Source: Bacteroidota bacterium (GTDB taxonomy: Bacteria; Bacteroidota; Bacteroidia; UKL13-3). Taken from it: 64,000 bases of DNA. A program made the position numbers and the translations under genes. The notes below the pieces were generated by a model that saw only the letters and a list, made by a program, of their open reading frames with translations, did no database searches and was not told where the DNA came from. Positions 45,003-53,900 of the stretch are shown in pieces (the first letter of the stretch is position 1; each line of letters starts with the position of its first letter). The stretch covers positions 62,001 to 126,000 of the forward strand of contig JAIYAT010000035.1 of NCBI GenBank assembly GCA_027488905.1. The letters run 5' to 3'.

Positions 45003-45900
45003 ATTAGTCGTTTTATGGTTTGTGCTCTTTGTAGTACAACAATTACCTGCACAGGAGCTAAGTTGCAAGGTTAGAATCAATGATGTTCAGGTTCAAATTT
45101 CTGATAAAAGTATATTTCGAAGTTTAGAGCAACGCTTAACTGAGTTTGTAAATAACACCAAATGGACAACTGAAACTTTTTCCAACCAAGAAAAAATTGA
45201 CTTAAACATCGAAATTATCCTAGGTGGATATGATCAAAACACTTATGAATACAAAGCTTCTGCAATTATTCAAAGCAGGAGACCTGTATTTGGTAGTAGT
45301 TACAATACCACTTTGTTTTCATTCAATGATGATAATTTCGACTTTAAATACCAAGACCAGGATAGAATGGATTATCAGGAAGGGGTGTTTACCAATGATG
45401 TAGTTTCTTATCTATCATTTTACGTGAATTTTGTGTTAGGAATGGACTTCGATTCCTTTGGGCAAGAAGGTGGAACTATATTTTTTAATAGAGCTTTTCA
45501 AATTGCGAACATTGCTCAACAAACAAGTGTTAGAGCAGGGTGGAAGCCATTTGAACGAACTTTAAGGACAAGATATAACCTGATAGATAATATGCTAAAT
45601 CCTCGTTTTGCACCTATGAGACAGGCTATTTATTTGTATCATCGTAAAGGTTTAGACCAAATGGTAAAAGACCCATTTGCTGCCAGAAAGCAAATAATGC
45701 TTTCTTTAACAGAGGTTAAAAAAGTATTCAAGATTGCGCCAAATACTGTTGGACTGCTTATTTTCTTTGAAGCCAAAAGTGATGAATTAGTTAGTATTTA
45801 TAAAGGTGCTGATGATATTGAAAAACCCAAAGCTGTTGAAATATTAAGTGAAATCAACGTAGGTAACCTAAACAAATACGAAAAAATTAGAGGTGGCTAG
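44995..45900 (+). CDS. porD: DUF4835 (PorD-like) secreted protein
   Basis: A 301-residue exported protein with a signal peptide (MPKLVVLWFVLFVVQQLPAQ) and the DUF4835 pattern (ELSCKVRINDVQVQ, NTKWTTETF, MDYQEGVFTNDVVSYLSFY). I recall this family being named T9SS component PorD, usually downstream of coaBC. That fits a genome with T9SS cargo proteins. The gene overlaps coaBC by 8 bases and the convergent PorE-like gene by 4. The function name is less certain than the family. Confidence 0.82.
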   Translation: MPKLVVLWFVLFVVQQLPAQELSCKVRINDVQVQISDKSIFRSLEQRLTEFVNNTKWTTETFSNQEKIDLNIEIILGGYDQNTYEYKASAIIQSRRPVFGSSYNTTLFSFNDDNFDFKYQDQDRMDYQEGVFTNDVVSYLSFYVNFVLGMDFDSFGQEGGTIFFNRAFQIANIAQQTSVRAGWKPFERTLRTRYNLIDNMLNPRFAPMRQAIYLYHRKGLDQMVKDPFAARKQIMLSLTEVKKVFKIAPNTVGLLIFFEAKSDELVSIYKGADDIEKPKAVEILSEINVGNLNKYEKIRGG

Positions 45901-47795
45901 TTAGTTGATATCAACTTAATCTCTGTTCGTCTATTTTGAGCTTTTCCTTCAGCCGTTTGATTATCTGCTAATGGTTGGGTTGCTGCATATCCTTTAGAAG
46001 TTAAGCGTTCTGCCTTAATGCCATTTGTTACTAAATAACTTAAAACGGCTTTTGCTCTATTGGTTGATAAGGTTGTGTTTTTACTAGCATCGCCTGAATT
46101 ATCAGTATGTCCGCCAATTTCAATCTTTACAGTTGGGTTAATTGTTAAAAACTGAATTAACTTTTTCAACTCAACCTTAGATTCTTCTTTTAACTCAAAT
46201 TTATCTACATCAAAAAAGATGTTTTTCAATACAATTTTGGCTCCATTCGTTAATGGTTGTAATGGAACATCCAATTGCAATGGTTTTAAGGCAGATTCTG
46301 TTTTTATCTCGAAGTTCTCTGAATAAAATAAATATCCTTTTTGGTCTACATTTAAGGCATAATTCTTATTGGCTTGTAAACAAACTAGGAATTCACCAGA
46401 AGTTTTATTGCTAAATGCTTCTACCACAACTTTGCCAGTGGCTAAGTCTATCAATTCTATTTTTGCTGTAATTTTTTTACGTGTTGTTGCATCATAAACT
46501 ATTCCTTTAACATAAGCCGTTTTCTGAGGTCTAGCTTTCTCATATAGTTCAAATTTATAAATGTCTAATCCTCCTTTGGAGTCAATTCCATCTCTAGCAA
46601 TGTAAGCATCTATACCATTTGAAGCGATTACCAAGCAGGTTTCATCCTTCATGCTATTTATTGGATAACCTAAGTTTTCTGGTTTGATCCAACGCCCGCT
46701 TACTTTCCTCGAAATATATAGGTCAACTCCTCCCATGCCTGGATGCCCATTGCTATTAAAATAAAGCGTTTGATCATCCTTAGCGATATGTGGTGATTGC
46801 TCATCTCCACTGGTATTAACATCAGGCCCCATATTGATAGGCGGTGTCCAACGGCCTTCTTTATAGGTAGTATACCAGATATCACTTTTGCCATAACCTC
46901 CTGGTCGGTTGCTACTAAAATACAGTGTTTTGCCATCGTAACTTAGGCTAGGTTGACTTTCCCAAGCTATTGTGTTAATTGGTGGACCGAGGTTTATAGG
47001 TTCAGCCCAAGTGTTACCATCTAATCTAGATAGGTAAATATCGCAACTGCCATAAGCACCTTCGCGATTACAAGCAGTATAAAAAATGTATTGACCATCT
47101 GCTGATAAAGAAATGGTACCTTCATTGCCATCTGTGTTAATAGGGAAACCCATATTGGCCGCAAATGAATACTTATCTCCTTGTTTTTTACTAATGTAGA
47201 AATCTTCATTTCTGCCATTAATGAGTCTCGTGAAAATTAAGGTTTGGTCATCTGCTGGAATCCCAGGGAAATATTCATTGTCTGGGGAGTTTATCATGTT
47301 TCCTAGGTTAATAGGATTAAATGGAACAGGAGTCTTTATTGCATTTCTTCCAAACTCAGCATTTTGTTTAATTTTATTGATAATGTCTTTTTTACCGTAG
47401 TAATCTGGGTAGGTCAGAAATTTTTCTGCAGCTGCTAAGCTTGCTTCATAATTTCCATTCGCATAATAAACTTTGGAAATTCCATAATAGCTCATAGGAA
47501 AATCTGGGTTAATACCTTTTATTTTCTCATAAATTGCGATGGCTTCTGGATAATTTTCATCCATGGATTTCATTTCTGCTTTCAACATCCAAGCGTCAAT
47601 AAAATTAGGGTCTAACACAACTGCCTTGTCTATCCATTGAGAGGCTCTTTGGAAGTCTTGCATTTGAAATGTCTTTAAGGCTTCACCAAAATAGTAATCA
47701 GCTTTTTTATCCTTTGTACCACTAAATGGTAATTCTTGACCAAAGCCAAGCGTTGAAATTAAGCAAATTAGAAGTACTAATATTGTTCTTATCAT
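45897..47795 (-). CDS. PorE-like OmpA-family protein (TPR, PD40 propeller, Cna-like, OmpA)
   Basis: A 632-residue exported protein. Order: signal peptide (MIRTILVLLICLISTLGFGQ), TPR repeats (about residues 30-140), PD40/WD40-like beta-propeller strands (LIFTRLINGRNEDFYIS, IFYTACNREGAYGSCDIY, LYFSSNRPGGYGKSDIWY), a carboxypeptidase-regulatory-like domain (AYVKGIVYDATTRKKI), and a C-terminal OmpA domain that binds peptidoglycan (IEIGGHTDNSGDASKN). This exact order is that of PorE, which tethers the T9SS to peptidoglycan. The signal lacks a lipobox, unlike described PorE, so a paralogue is possible. Confidence 0.85.
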   Translation of the reverse strand: MIRTILVLLICLISTLGFGQELPFSGTKDKKADYYFGEALKTFQMQDFQRASQWIDKAVVLDPNFIDAWMLKAEMKSMDENYPEAIAIYEKIKGINPDFPMSYYGISKVYYANGNYEASLAAAEKFLTYPDYYGKKDIINKIKQNAEFGRNAIKTPVPFNPINLGNMINSPDNEYFPGIPADDQTLIFTRLINGRNEDFYISKKQGDKYSFAANMGFPINTDGNEGTISLSADGQYIFYTACNREGAYGSCDIYLSRLDGNTWAEPINLGPPINTIAWESQPSLSYDGKTLYFSSNRPGGYGKSDIWYTTYKEGRWTPPINMGPDVNTSGDEQSPHIAKDDQTLYFNSNGHPGMGGVDLYISRKVSGRWIKPENLGYPINSMKDETCLVIASNGIDAYIARDGIDSKGGLDIYKFELYEKARPQKTAYVKGIVYDATTRKKITAKIELIDLATGKVVVEAFSNKTSGEFLVCLQANKNYALNVDQKGYLFYSENFEIKTESALKPLQLDVPLQPLTNGAKIVLKNIFFDVDKFELKEESKVELKKLIQFLTINPTVKIEIGGHTDNSGDASKNTTLSTNRAKAVLSYLVTNGIKAERLTSKGYAATQPLADNQTAEGKAQNRRTEIKLISTN

Positions 47796-47861
47796 AATTA
47801 AAAATGGTATCCTGCAAACTTTGCAAGCAGTTTATAATGTTTAAGTAGGCAATGATTATGC

Positions 47862-48362
47862 CTAAATGATTGATTTGTGTTTTGGACTTATGGTTAGTTC
47901 TAATTTACCTTTTTGTTGTTGCACCAATTGCCAAGTATCGACTTTAAGCGAAATAACTGATAAACCAGAGGTTGGTGTATGTTCTATAAAACTTGGAGTT
48001 AACATTCCAACAAGGCTTGTAATAGATGGATTATGGCCAATCAAAAGAACAGTTTTGTAATGATCATCTAATTCTCTAATTACATGCATTAAATCCTTAA
48101 TTTGAGCTTCATAAATAGAAGATTCAAAAAGTAATTTGTCCTTTTTAAGTTTTAGTTCTAATAACGCAATTTCTGCTGTTTTAAGGGTTCTTTTTGCAGG
48201 ACTTGCAACAATAAGTTCTGGAATAAATTTGGTTTTACTTAAGGTTTGAATTACCTCTCCTACATCGGTTTTGCCTCTTTCTTCAAGGCCTCTATCATAA
48301 TCTACGCCACTTGCAACTTCTTTTATGGCTTTGCCATGTCGCATCAAAATTATTGTCTTCAC
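47862..48362 (-). CDS. sixA: SixA-type phosphohistidine phosphatase
   Basis: A 166-residue histidine-phosphatase-superfamily protein with the catalytic LMRHGKA (His9) at the N-terminus and LIGHNPSITSL for the second His. Small size matches SixA, which removes phosphate from histidine in phosphorelay proteins. The natural target here is unknown. Confidence 0.85.
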   Translation of the reverse strand: MKTIILMRHGKAIKEVASGVDYDRGLEERGKTDVGEVIQTLSKTKFIPELIVASPAKRTLKTAEIALLELKLKKDKLLFESSIYEAQIKDLMHVIRELDDHYKTVLLIGHNPSITSLVGMLTPSFIEHTPTSGLSVISLKVDTWQLVQQQKGKLELTISPKHKSII

Positions 48363-48657
48363 TTATTTAGAATTCAGTAGGGTTAAACATTAGCCAAAAT
48401 AGCCTTTAAAAATATACAAAACTTAGTGTATTCAAATCAAATTTCTTAAATATTAGCCTAATTGTTTAATCTTCTACCAATTTAGAATAAAAATGAATAA
48501 ATACTTAAATTTATTATGAAGGATTTCGCATGATGCTTTTTTAAATAGAAATTTAGTTTTGCTGAAATTTTAGATAAAATCTTCGAAAATATTTTTTCAT
48601 GTTTTGTAATAAAAGATTTTCTTTATACCATTGTTATAGAAGTTAAGCACTTCAATT
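48363..48657. other. AT-rich intergenic region, 295 bases
   Basis: Lies between divergent sixA and the glycosyltransferase gene. Very AT-rich with several TTTAAAT-like stretches. Apart from the promoter-like site at 48604-48633 I see no gene, RNA or repeat. Confidence 0.6.
48604..48633 (+). promoter_or_regulatory. Candidate promoter of the glycosyltransferase gene
   Basis: TTG (48604-48606), 19 bases, TACCATTG (48626-48633), one mismatch from TAnnTTTG. About 24 bases upstream of the ATG at 48658. Confidence 0.45.
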
Positions 48658-49833
48658 ATGTTAAAAGGTGAAGATATCATTTGCATTACAAATACCAGCT
48701 TGTTTGGTAATTACATAAAAGCAGTTGTTCAGATAATGGAGCGTCTCGCAAATGATAATCGTGTTTTGTTTGTAGAATATCCTTACACTATTAAAGATGT
48801 TTTTGCAACTTCAAAAGGAAAACAAAAAGCTCCAGTTGCAAGAATGTTAGGTTTTGAGAAGCGCTTACAAGAAGTACAATGCAGCAACGGTTCAAAAATA
48901 TTTCATTTGGTGATGCCTCCAGGTTTGCCTTTGCGTTTTCTAAAAAGTGAGTTCTTGTTTAATTTGTTGTTACCGATTAATGTATTGATTTATAAATTAA
49001 CACTTAAGCGTGCAATGAAGCAATTAGGCTTCACTAACCCGATAGTTGTTAATGCCTATAATCCAATTTATGGAGTTGCTTTGCTTAGAAAATTGAATGA
49101 AAAGAAGCACATCTATTTTTGTTATGATGGATATGATGTAAATTACTATGGAAAGCGTATTCTTTCATTTGATAAAACCTTTTCAGAAAATGTAGATGCA
49201 GTTATAACCACTTCAGATTTTTTAAGAAATGAGAAATTAGTGTTTAATAAAGCGAGTTTTGTGGTAAAAAATGGCGTAGATTTTCCAATATTTTCACCAT
49301 TTTCTAAAAAAGAAGTTGCGAGTAGAGACAGAAAAATAGTAGGCTATATAGGTAGTTTAGATTCTCGCATTGACATTGATATCGTTGTTTTTGCCATTAA
49401 GAGTTTACCTCAATTTGATTTTGAATTTACTGGTGAATTAAGAAATACCCAGATAAAAGAAACGCTTGAAAAATTCCCCAATGTGAAGTTTTATAGTCCA
49501 ATAAAGTCAAGTGATGTTCCAGCAAAATTAGCTACATATGATGTAGGTATTATTCCTTACCTCGCCATTGACATTAACAAGAATATATATCCTTTAAAGA
49601 TTAATGAATACTTGGCAGTTGGCGTTCCTATTGTAATGAATAATTTCGCCTTTTTACCAGAATTCAATGGTGTTGTTTCTGTTGCAAGTACAAAAGAGGA
49701 ATTCGCTCAAATGCTAGTTTCGGAGTTAGAATCAGATACAATTGAAAAGATAAATGCAAGAATTTTATATGCTTCTAAAAATTCGTGGGAAGCCAGAAGC
49801 GAAGAATTTGGAAACATTATTAGTAATGTTTAA
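48658..49833 (+). CDS. GT4-like glycosyltransferase
   Basis: A 391-residue cytoplasmic enzyme with two Rossmann-like halves in the GT-B style. The C-terminal part has IVGYIGSLDSRIDIDIVVFA, a donor-binding YDVGIIPYLAID and the classic KINEYLAVGVPIV with its glutamate. The acceptor and the sugar cannot be told. It is a single-gene unit, not part of a polysaccharide cluster, so it could modify an envelope glycan, or protein O-glycans that occur in this phylum. Confidence 0.85.
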   Translation: MLKGEDIICITNTSLFGNYIKAVVQIMERLANDNRVLFVEYPYTIKDVFATSKGKQKAPVARMLGFEKRLQEVQCSNGSKIFHLVMPPGLPLRFLKSEFLFNLLLPINVLIYKLTLKRAMKQLGFTNPIVVNAYNPIYGVALLRKLNEKKHIYFCYDGYDVNYYGKRILSFDKTFSENVDAVITTSDFLRNEKLVFNKASFVVKNGVDFPIFSPFSKKEVASRDRKIVGYIGSLDSRIDIDIVVFAIKSLPQFDFEFTGELRNTQIKETLEKFPNVKFYSPIKSSDVPAKLATYDVGIIPYLAIDINKNIYPLKINEYLAVGVPIVMNNFAFLPEFNGVVSVASTKEEFAQMLVSELESDTIEKINARILYASKNSWEARSEEFGNIISNV

Positions 49834-49895
49834 TGGTATTTATTTTATAAATTAAGGACAAACTGATCCTGCCATTATCTTTCTTAGACTTTTAC

Positions 49896-50906
49896 TTAGA
49901 ATCTAGCCAAAGGAGCTGTATCTAAATCTTCAAATTGATTGGCTAAATATTTATAATGTGCCGTGATACCAACCATTGCTGCATTATCTGTGCAAAATTC
50001 AAAAGGAGGTATAAATGCGCTCCATTGGCTCTTTATTCCCTCTGTTTCAATTGCATTTCTTAGTCCACTATTTGCAGAAACACCTCCAGCTAAGGCTATA
50101 TTTTTTATTCCGGTTTGAACCGACGCCAGTTTCAGTTTTTTCATGAGATGATTGATAATTGCGTCTTGAATTGAGGCACAAATATCATTAAGGTTATCCT
50201 TTATAAAATCTTCATTTTCTTTAACCTGTTTTTGCAAAAAATAAAGAATGTTTGTTTTTAAGCCACTAAAGCTAAAGTCTAGTTCTGGAATTTGAGGTTG
50301 AGAAAACTTGAAAACCACTTTTCCTTCTTTAGCATATTTGTCAATTAAGGGCCCTCCAGGATATGGTAATCCTAAGAGTTTAGCAGATTTATCAAAAGCT
50401 TCACCGGCAGCATCATCAATGGTTTTTCCAATTACCTCAAATGAGAAATAGTCGTCCATTCTTACAATTTGCGTATGTCCGCCACTAACAGTTAGGCATA
50501 AAAAAGGAAAGTTTGGTTTTCTTTCAGGAATAAAATGTGCCAAAACATGTGCTTCCATATGGTGCACGCCAATTAAAGGAAGACTTAAGGCATAGGCAAG
50601 AGACTTCGCAAAGCTGCTGCCAACCATTAATGAACCAATCAACCCTGGACCTTTAGTAAAAGCAATTGCACTTAAATCTGTTAGGTTCAAACCGGATTTT
50701 TTAATTGCTAAATCTACTACTGGCACAATGCTCTGTTGATGCGCTCTGCTGGCTAATTCTGGTACAACACCACCATATAATTCATGAATATGCTGGGAGG
50801 AAACAACATTACTTAATACCTTACCATTACTTAAAACAGAAGCTGCCGTATCATCGCAAGAAGATTCAATGGCAAGAATATTGATTGACTGAGTTTGATT
50901 GGACAA
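49896..50906 (-). CDS. tsaD: tRNA threonylcarbamoyladenosine transferase TsaD
   Basis: A 336-residue ASKHA-fold enzyme that transfers the threonylcarbamoyl group to A37 of ANN-decoding tRNAs. AIESSCDDTAASV opens the ATP fold, HMEAHVLAHF holds the metal histidines, VSGGHTQIV and IALAGGVSANSGLR bind nucleotide, and CTDNAAMV closes the site. Divergent from tamB with a consensus promoter at 50929-50958. Confidence 0.96.
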   Translation of the reverse strand: MSNQTQSINILAIESSCDDTAASVLSNGKVLSNVVSSQHIHELYGGVVPELASRAHQQSIVPVVDLAIKKSGLNLTDLSAIAFTKGPGLIGSLMVGSSFAKSLAYALSLPLIGVHHMEAHVLAHFIPERKPNFPFLCLTVSGGHTQIVRMDDYFSFEVIGKTIDDAAGEAFDKSAKLLGLPYPGGPLIDKYAKEGKVVFKFSQPQIPELDFSFSGLKTNILYFLQKQVKENEDFIKDNLNDICASIQDAIINHLMKKLKLASVQTGIKNIALAGGVSANSGLRNAIETEGIKSQWSAFIPPFEFCTDNAAMVGITAHYKYLANQFEDLDTAPLARF

Positions 50907-50928
50907 TTTTATTTATTTATCTTCCCCG

Positions 50929-50958
50929 CAAAACTACATTGCTTAAAAGGTTTATCAA
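50929..50958 (-). promoter_or_regulatory. Bacteroidota-type promoter for tsaD
   Basis: On the minus strand TTG (50956-50958), 19 bases, TAGTTTTG (50929-50936): exact consensus. Transcription would start near 50925, giving a 19-base leader. It overlaps the likely TTG start codon of tamB at 50939. Confidence 0.7.
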
Positions 50959-53900
50959 AATATCCTATGTATTATTAGCCAGTTTTATTGGCTTATTAAT
51001 GCTCCTATATTTACTTTTTAGTAGTTATAGATTTCAGAATTATTTAGTTAATAAGACTTGTGAGTATGTTAATGAAACATACAAGACCCGCATTAGCATT
51101 GGAGAAATTAGCTATGATGGTTGGACTTATTTCAGTTTGAGACGAGTTTTTTTAGGTGATCAAAAGCTAGATACAATGGCCTACGTTGGCAGGTTGCAAT
51201 TTAATATTGCGGGTATTTCTACCGATTCGGGTAAATTTACAATAAGAGATGTTACCCTTGATGAAGGTGTTTGTAAAGTAACTACTTATAAAGACGGAAC
51301 ATATTCACTGGATGTTGTAAATCTATTTTCCAACCCAAATGATACGATAAAAGACACTACAGCTCAGCCTTTTTGGCTAGAACTCAAAAATCTTGAAGTT
51401 ATGAGTACTCGATTTTTATTGATTGATAGTACTTCAAAATTTGTTACAGAAGGATTTGACCCTTCAAATATGAATTTTAATGAGGTTAATTTTAGATCTA
51501 AAAAGTTTACCTTAATTGAGGATTCCCTCATTTTTGACGTTAAAAATTTTAGTTGTAAAGAAAAATGTGGCTTTGAAATAACCCGAATGAAAACTTTCGC
51601 TACGGTTTCGGCAAGTATTATTGAACTTAAAGACCTAGAGTTGGTAACGCCAAATAGTAAACTTAGAAACTATTTTAGCCTTAAATCTAAAGGTTGGGAG
51701 GCTTATGGAGATTTTATTTCAGACGTTAAGCTATCTGCTAAGCTTCGTCAAAGTGAGTTGGATATGCGTGACATTGCATTTTTTGCCCCTCAGGTTAAAG
51801 AATATGACTATAAAGCAAGAATAAGTGCAGATATAAATGGGTCTGTGGATAGACTTTCTGCTAAAAATGTGCTTGCATTAGTAGGCAAGGAAACTAAGTT
51901 TACAGGAAATGTTATGTTGAATGGCTTACCCAACATTGAGGAGACCTTTATGGAAATTGGTGTTGATTACGCTTCATCAAACAAAGAAGAATTGTCTAAG
52001 ATCATTGCAATGGAATTGCCAGATAAAATTGCTGATTTAGGTACAATGGTTTATAAGGGAAAATTCACAGGATTTTATAAAGATTTTGTTACCTATGGGA
52101 ATTTTGAAACTGCTTTCGGAAATGCCGAAACAGATTTAAACATGAAGCTTTCAGAAGAAACTATGCAATCTGCTTATTCTGGTAAACTTAAATTGATTGG
52201 ATTTAATTTAGGTGATTTACTAGACATAAATCAAATGGGAAAAGTTAGCCTAACCGCTGAAATGATTGGAGAGGGCTTTGATTTGAACAGTGTTCAAACA
52301 AAGCTAACCGCCAACCTACAAAGCCTAGAACTTAATCATTACAATTATCATAATGCAGAATTAGTTGGAAACATTAGTAAAGGTGATGTGAACATGAACC
52401 TTAACCTAAATGATACCAATTTAGTCTTAAATAGTTCTTTTCATTTAAACCTAAATAAGCCCTTTACGCAAATACAAGGTGCTGGTTCATTTAAACAAGC
52501 CAATTTAAAAGCATTAGGTTTTACGGATACTAATATAAAAATGCAGACTGACTTTAATATTGATTTTAATTTCAAAGATTTAGATAATCATTATGGAGAG
52601 ATGTCTTTAGATAATTTTCAATATGAAAAATCAGGATACACCTTTAGGGTAAATCAAATAAAATTAGAAAGTGAGAATGAGGACGGTGAGGTGATTAAGA
52701 TAAACAGCGATTTTTTAAAAGCTGTGGTAAAGGGACAGGTTAATTTATCTGAGCTGCCAACTCAAATTAGTAATTGGTCAAAAACATTCCTGTCCGATTT
52801 TATAAAACCCGAATTATATTTAAACAAAGAACAAGAATTTGAATTTAGCTTGAGCCTATTAAGCACAGCTAGCTTGTCTCCCTTGTTTTTTCCAGGATAT
52901 AACTTAAGTAATTTAGAATTAGAAGGTAGTGTTAGCAGTAAAAATAAATCCTTTGAATTGGCAGGTTATGCTGGAAATATAAATATAGAAGGTTACGTTT
53001 TGAACCAACTCACCTTTAGTTTAAATGAGGAATCTTTAACCAAAGGTGAAATGTTGCTTGGGTTTAATAGTTTTGGTAAACCTGATACCTTATTAATTGG
53101 TGATTTTGGTTTAAAGGCTGTGGCTTCGCCAAATCATTGGGATTTGCAATACTACATAAGAGATAGTTTAAGTTTACTGCAAGGTGAATTTAAGCATCAA
53201 ATAGATTTCGAAAATGGAAGTGCCAACATTAATTTTATGGATTGTTGGGTTGGTTCAAACCAAAAAAAATGGGATATAAAAGAAGGCAAACACCTAAATG
53301 TACAATTGGATAAAATCGAGGCCCAAAACTTAGTCATATCAAAAGGTAGACAAAGTTTGACATTAGACGGCTTTTATGATTATTCAGGAAATAACAAAAA
53401 CTTAAGCTGTAAACTAAATGATTTTAATCTAAACTCTTTGAATGATTTTATAAAAGAGCTAGGTGTAGAATTTGGCGGAAATGCTGATGGTTATGTGGTT
53501 TATAAAAATTTTGGTGCACGTGATGTTGTTATCAGCGACCTTGATTTAAAAAACTTGTCGCTTGATAAGGATACCTTGGGAGATTACAAACTAAGCATTG
53601 CATACAAAGAAGATGGTGAGGATTTATTGATAGACTTAAAAGGCCTAAGTGGAAAAATTGCAAATCTAAAAGCCGTTGGTACCTATGATATTCCTGGAAA
53701 TTACCTAAACCTAAAATGTGAATTTGACCAATCTAAAATTGTGGCATTCCAAGCTTTTGTAAAGGATTATGTAAAACTATATAATGGTGAGGCTAGTTTA
53801 AATGCAATTTTAGAGGGCCCACTTGATGATTTAAAACTAAATGGTTCTTTAGACTTAAAAAATGTTGGGTTTAGGGTAGAATATTTAATGACCCAGTACA

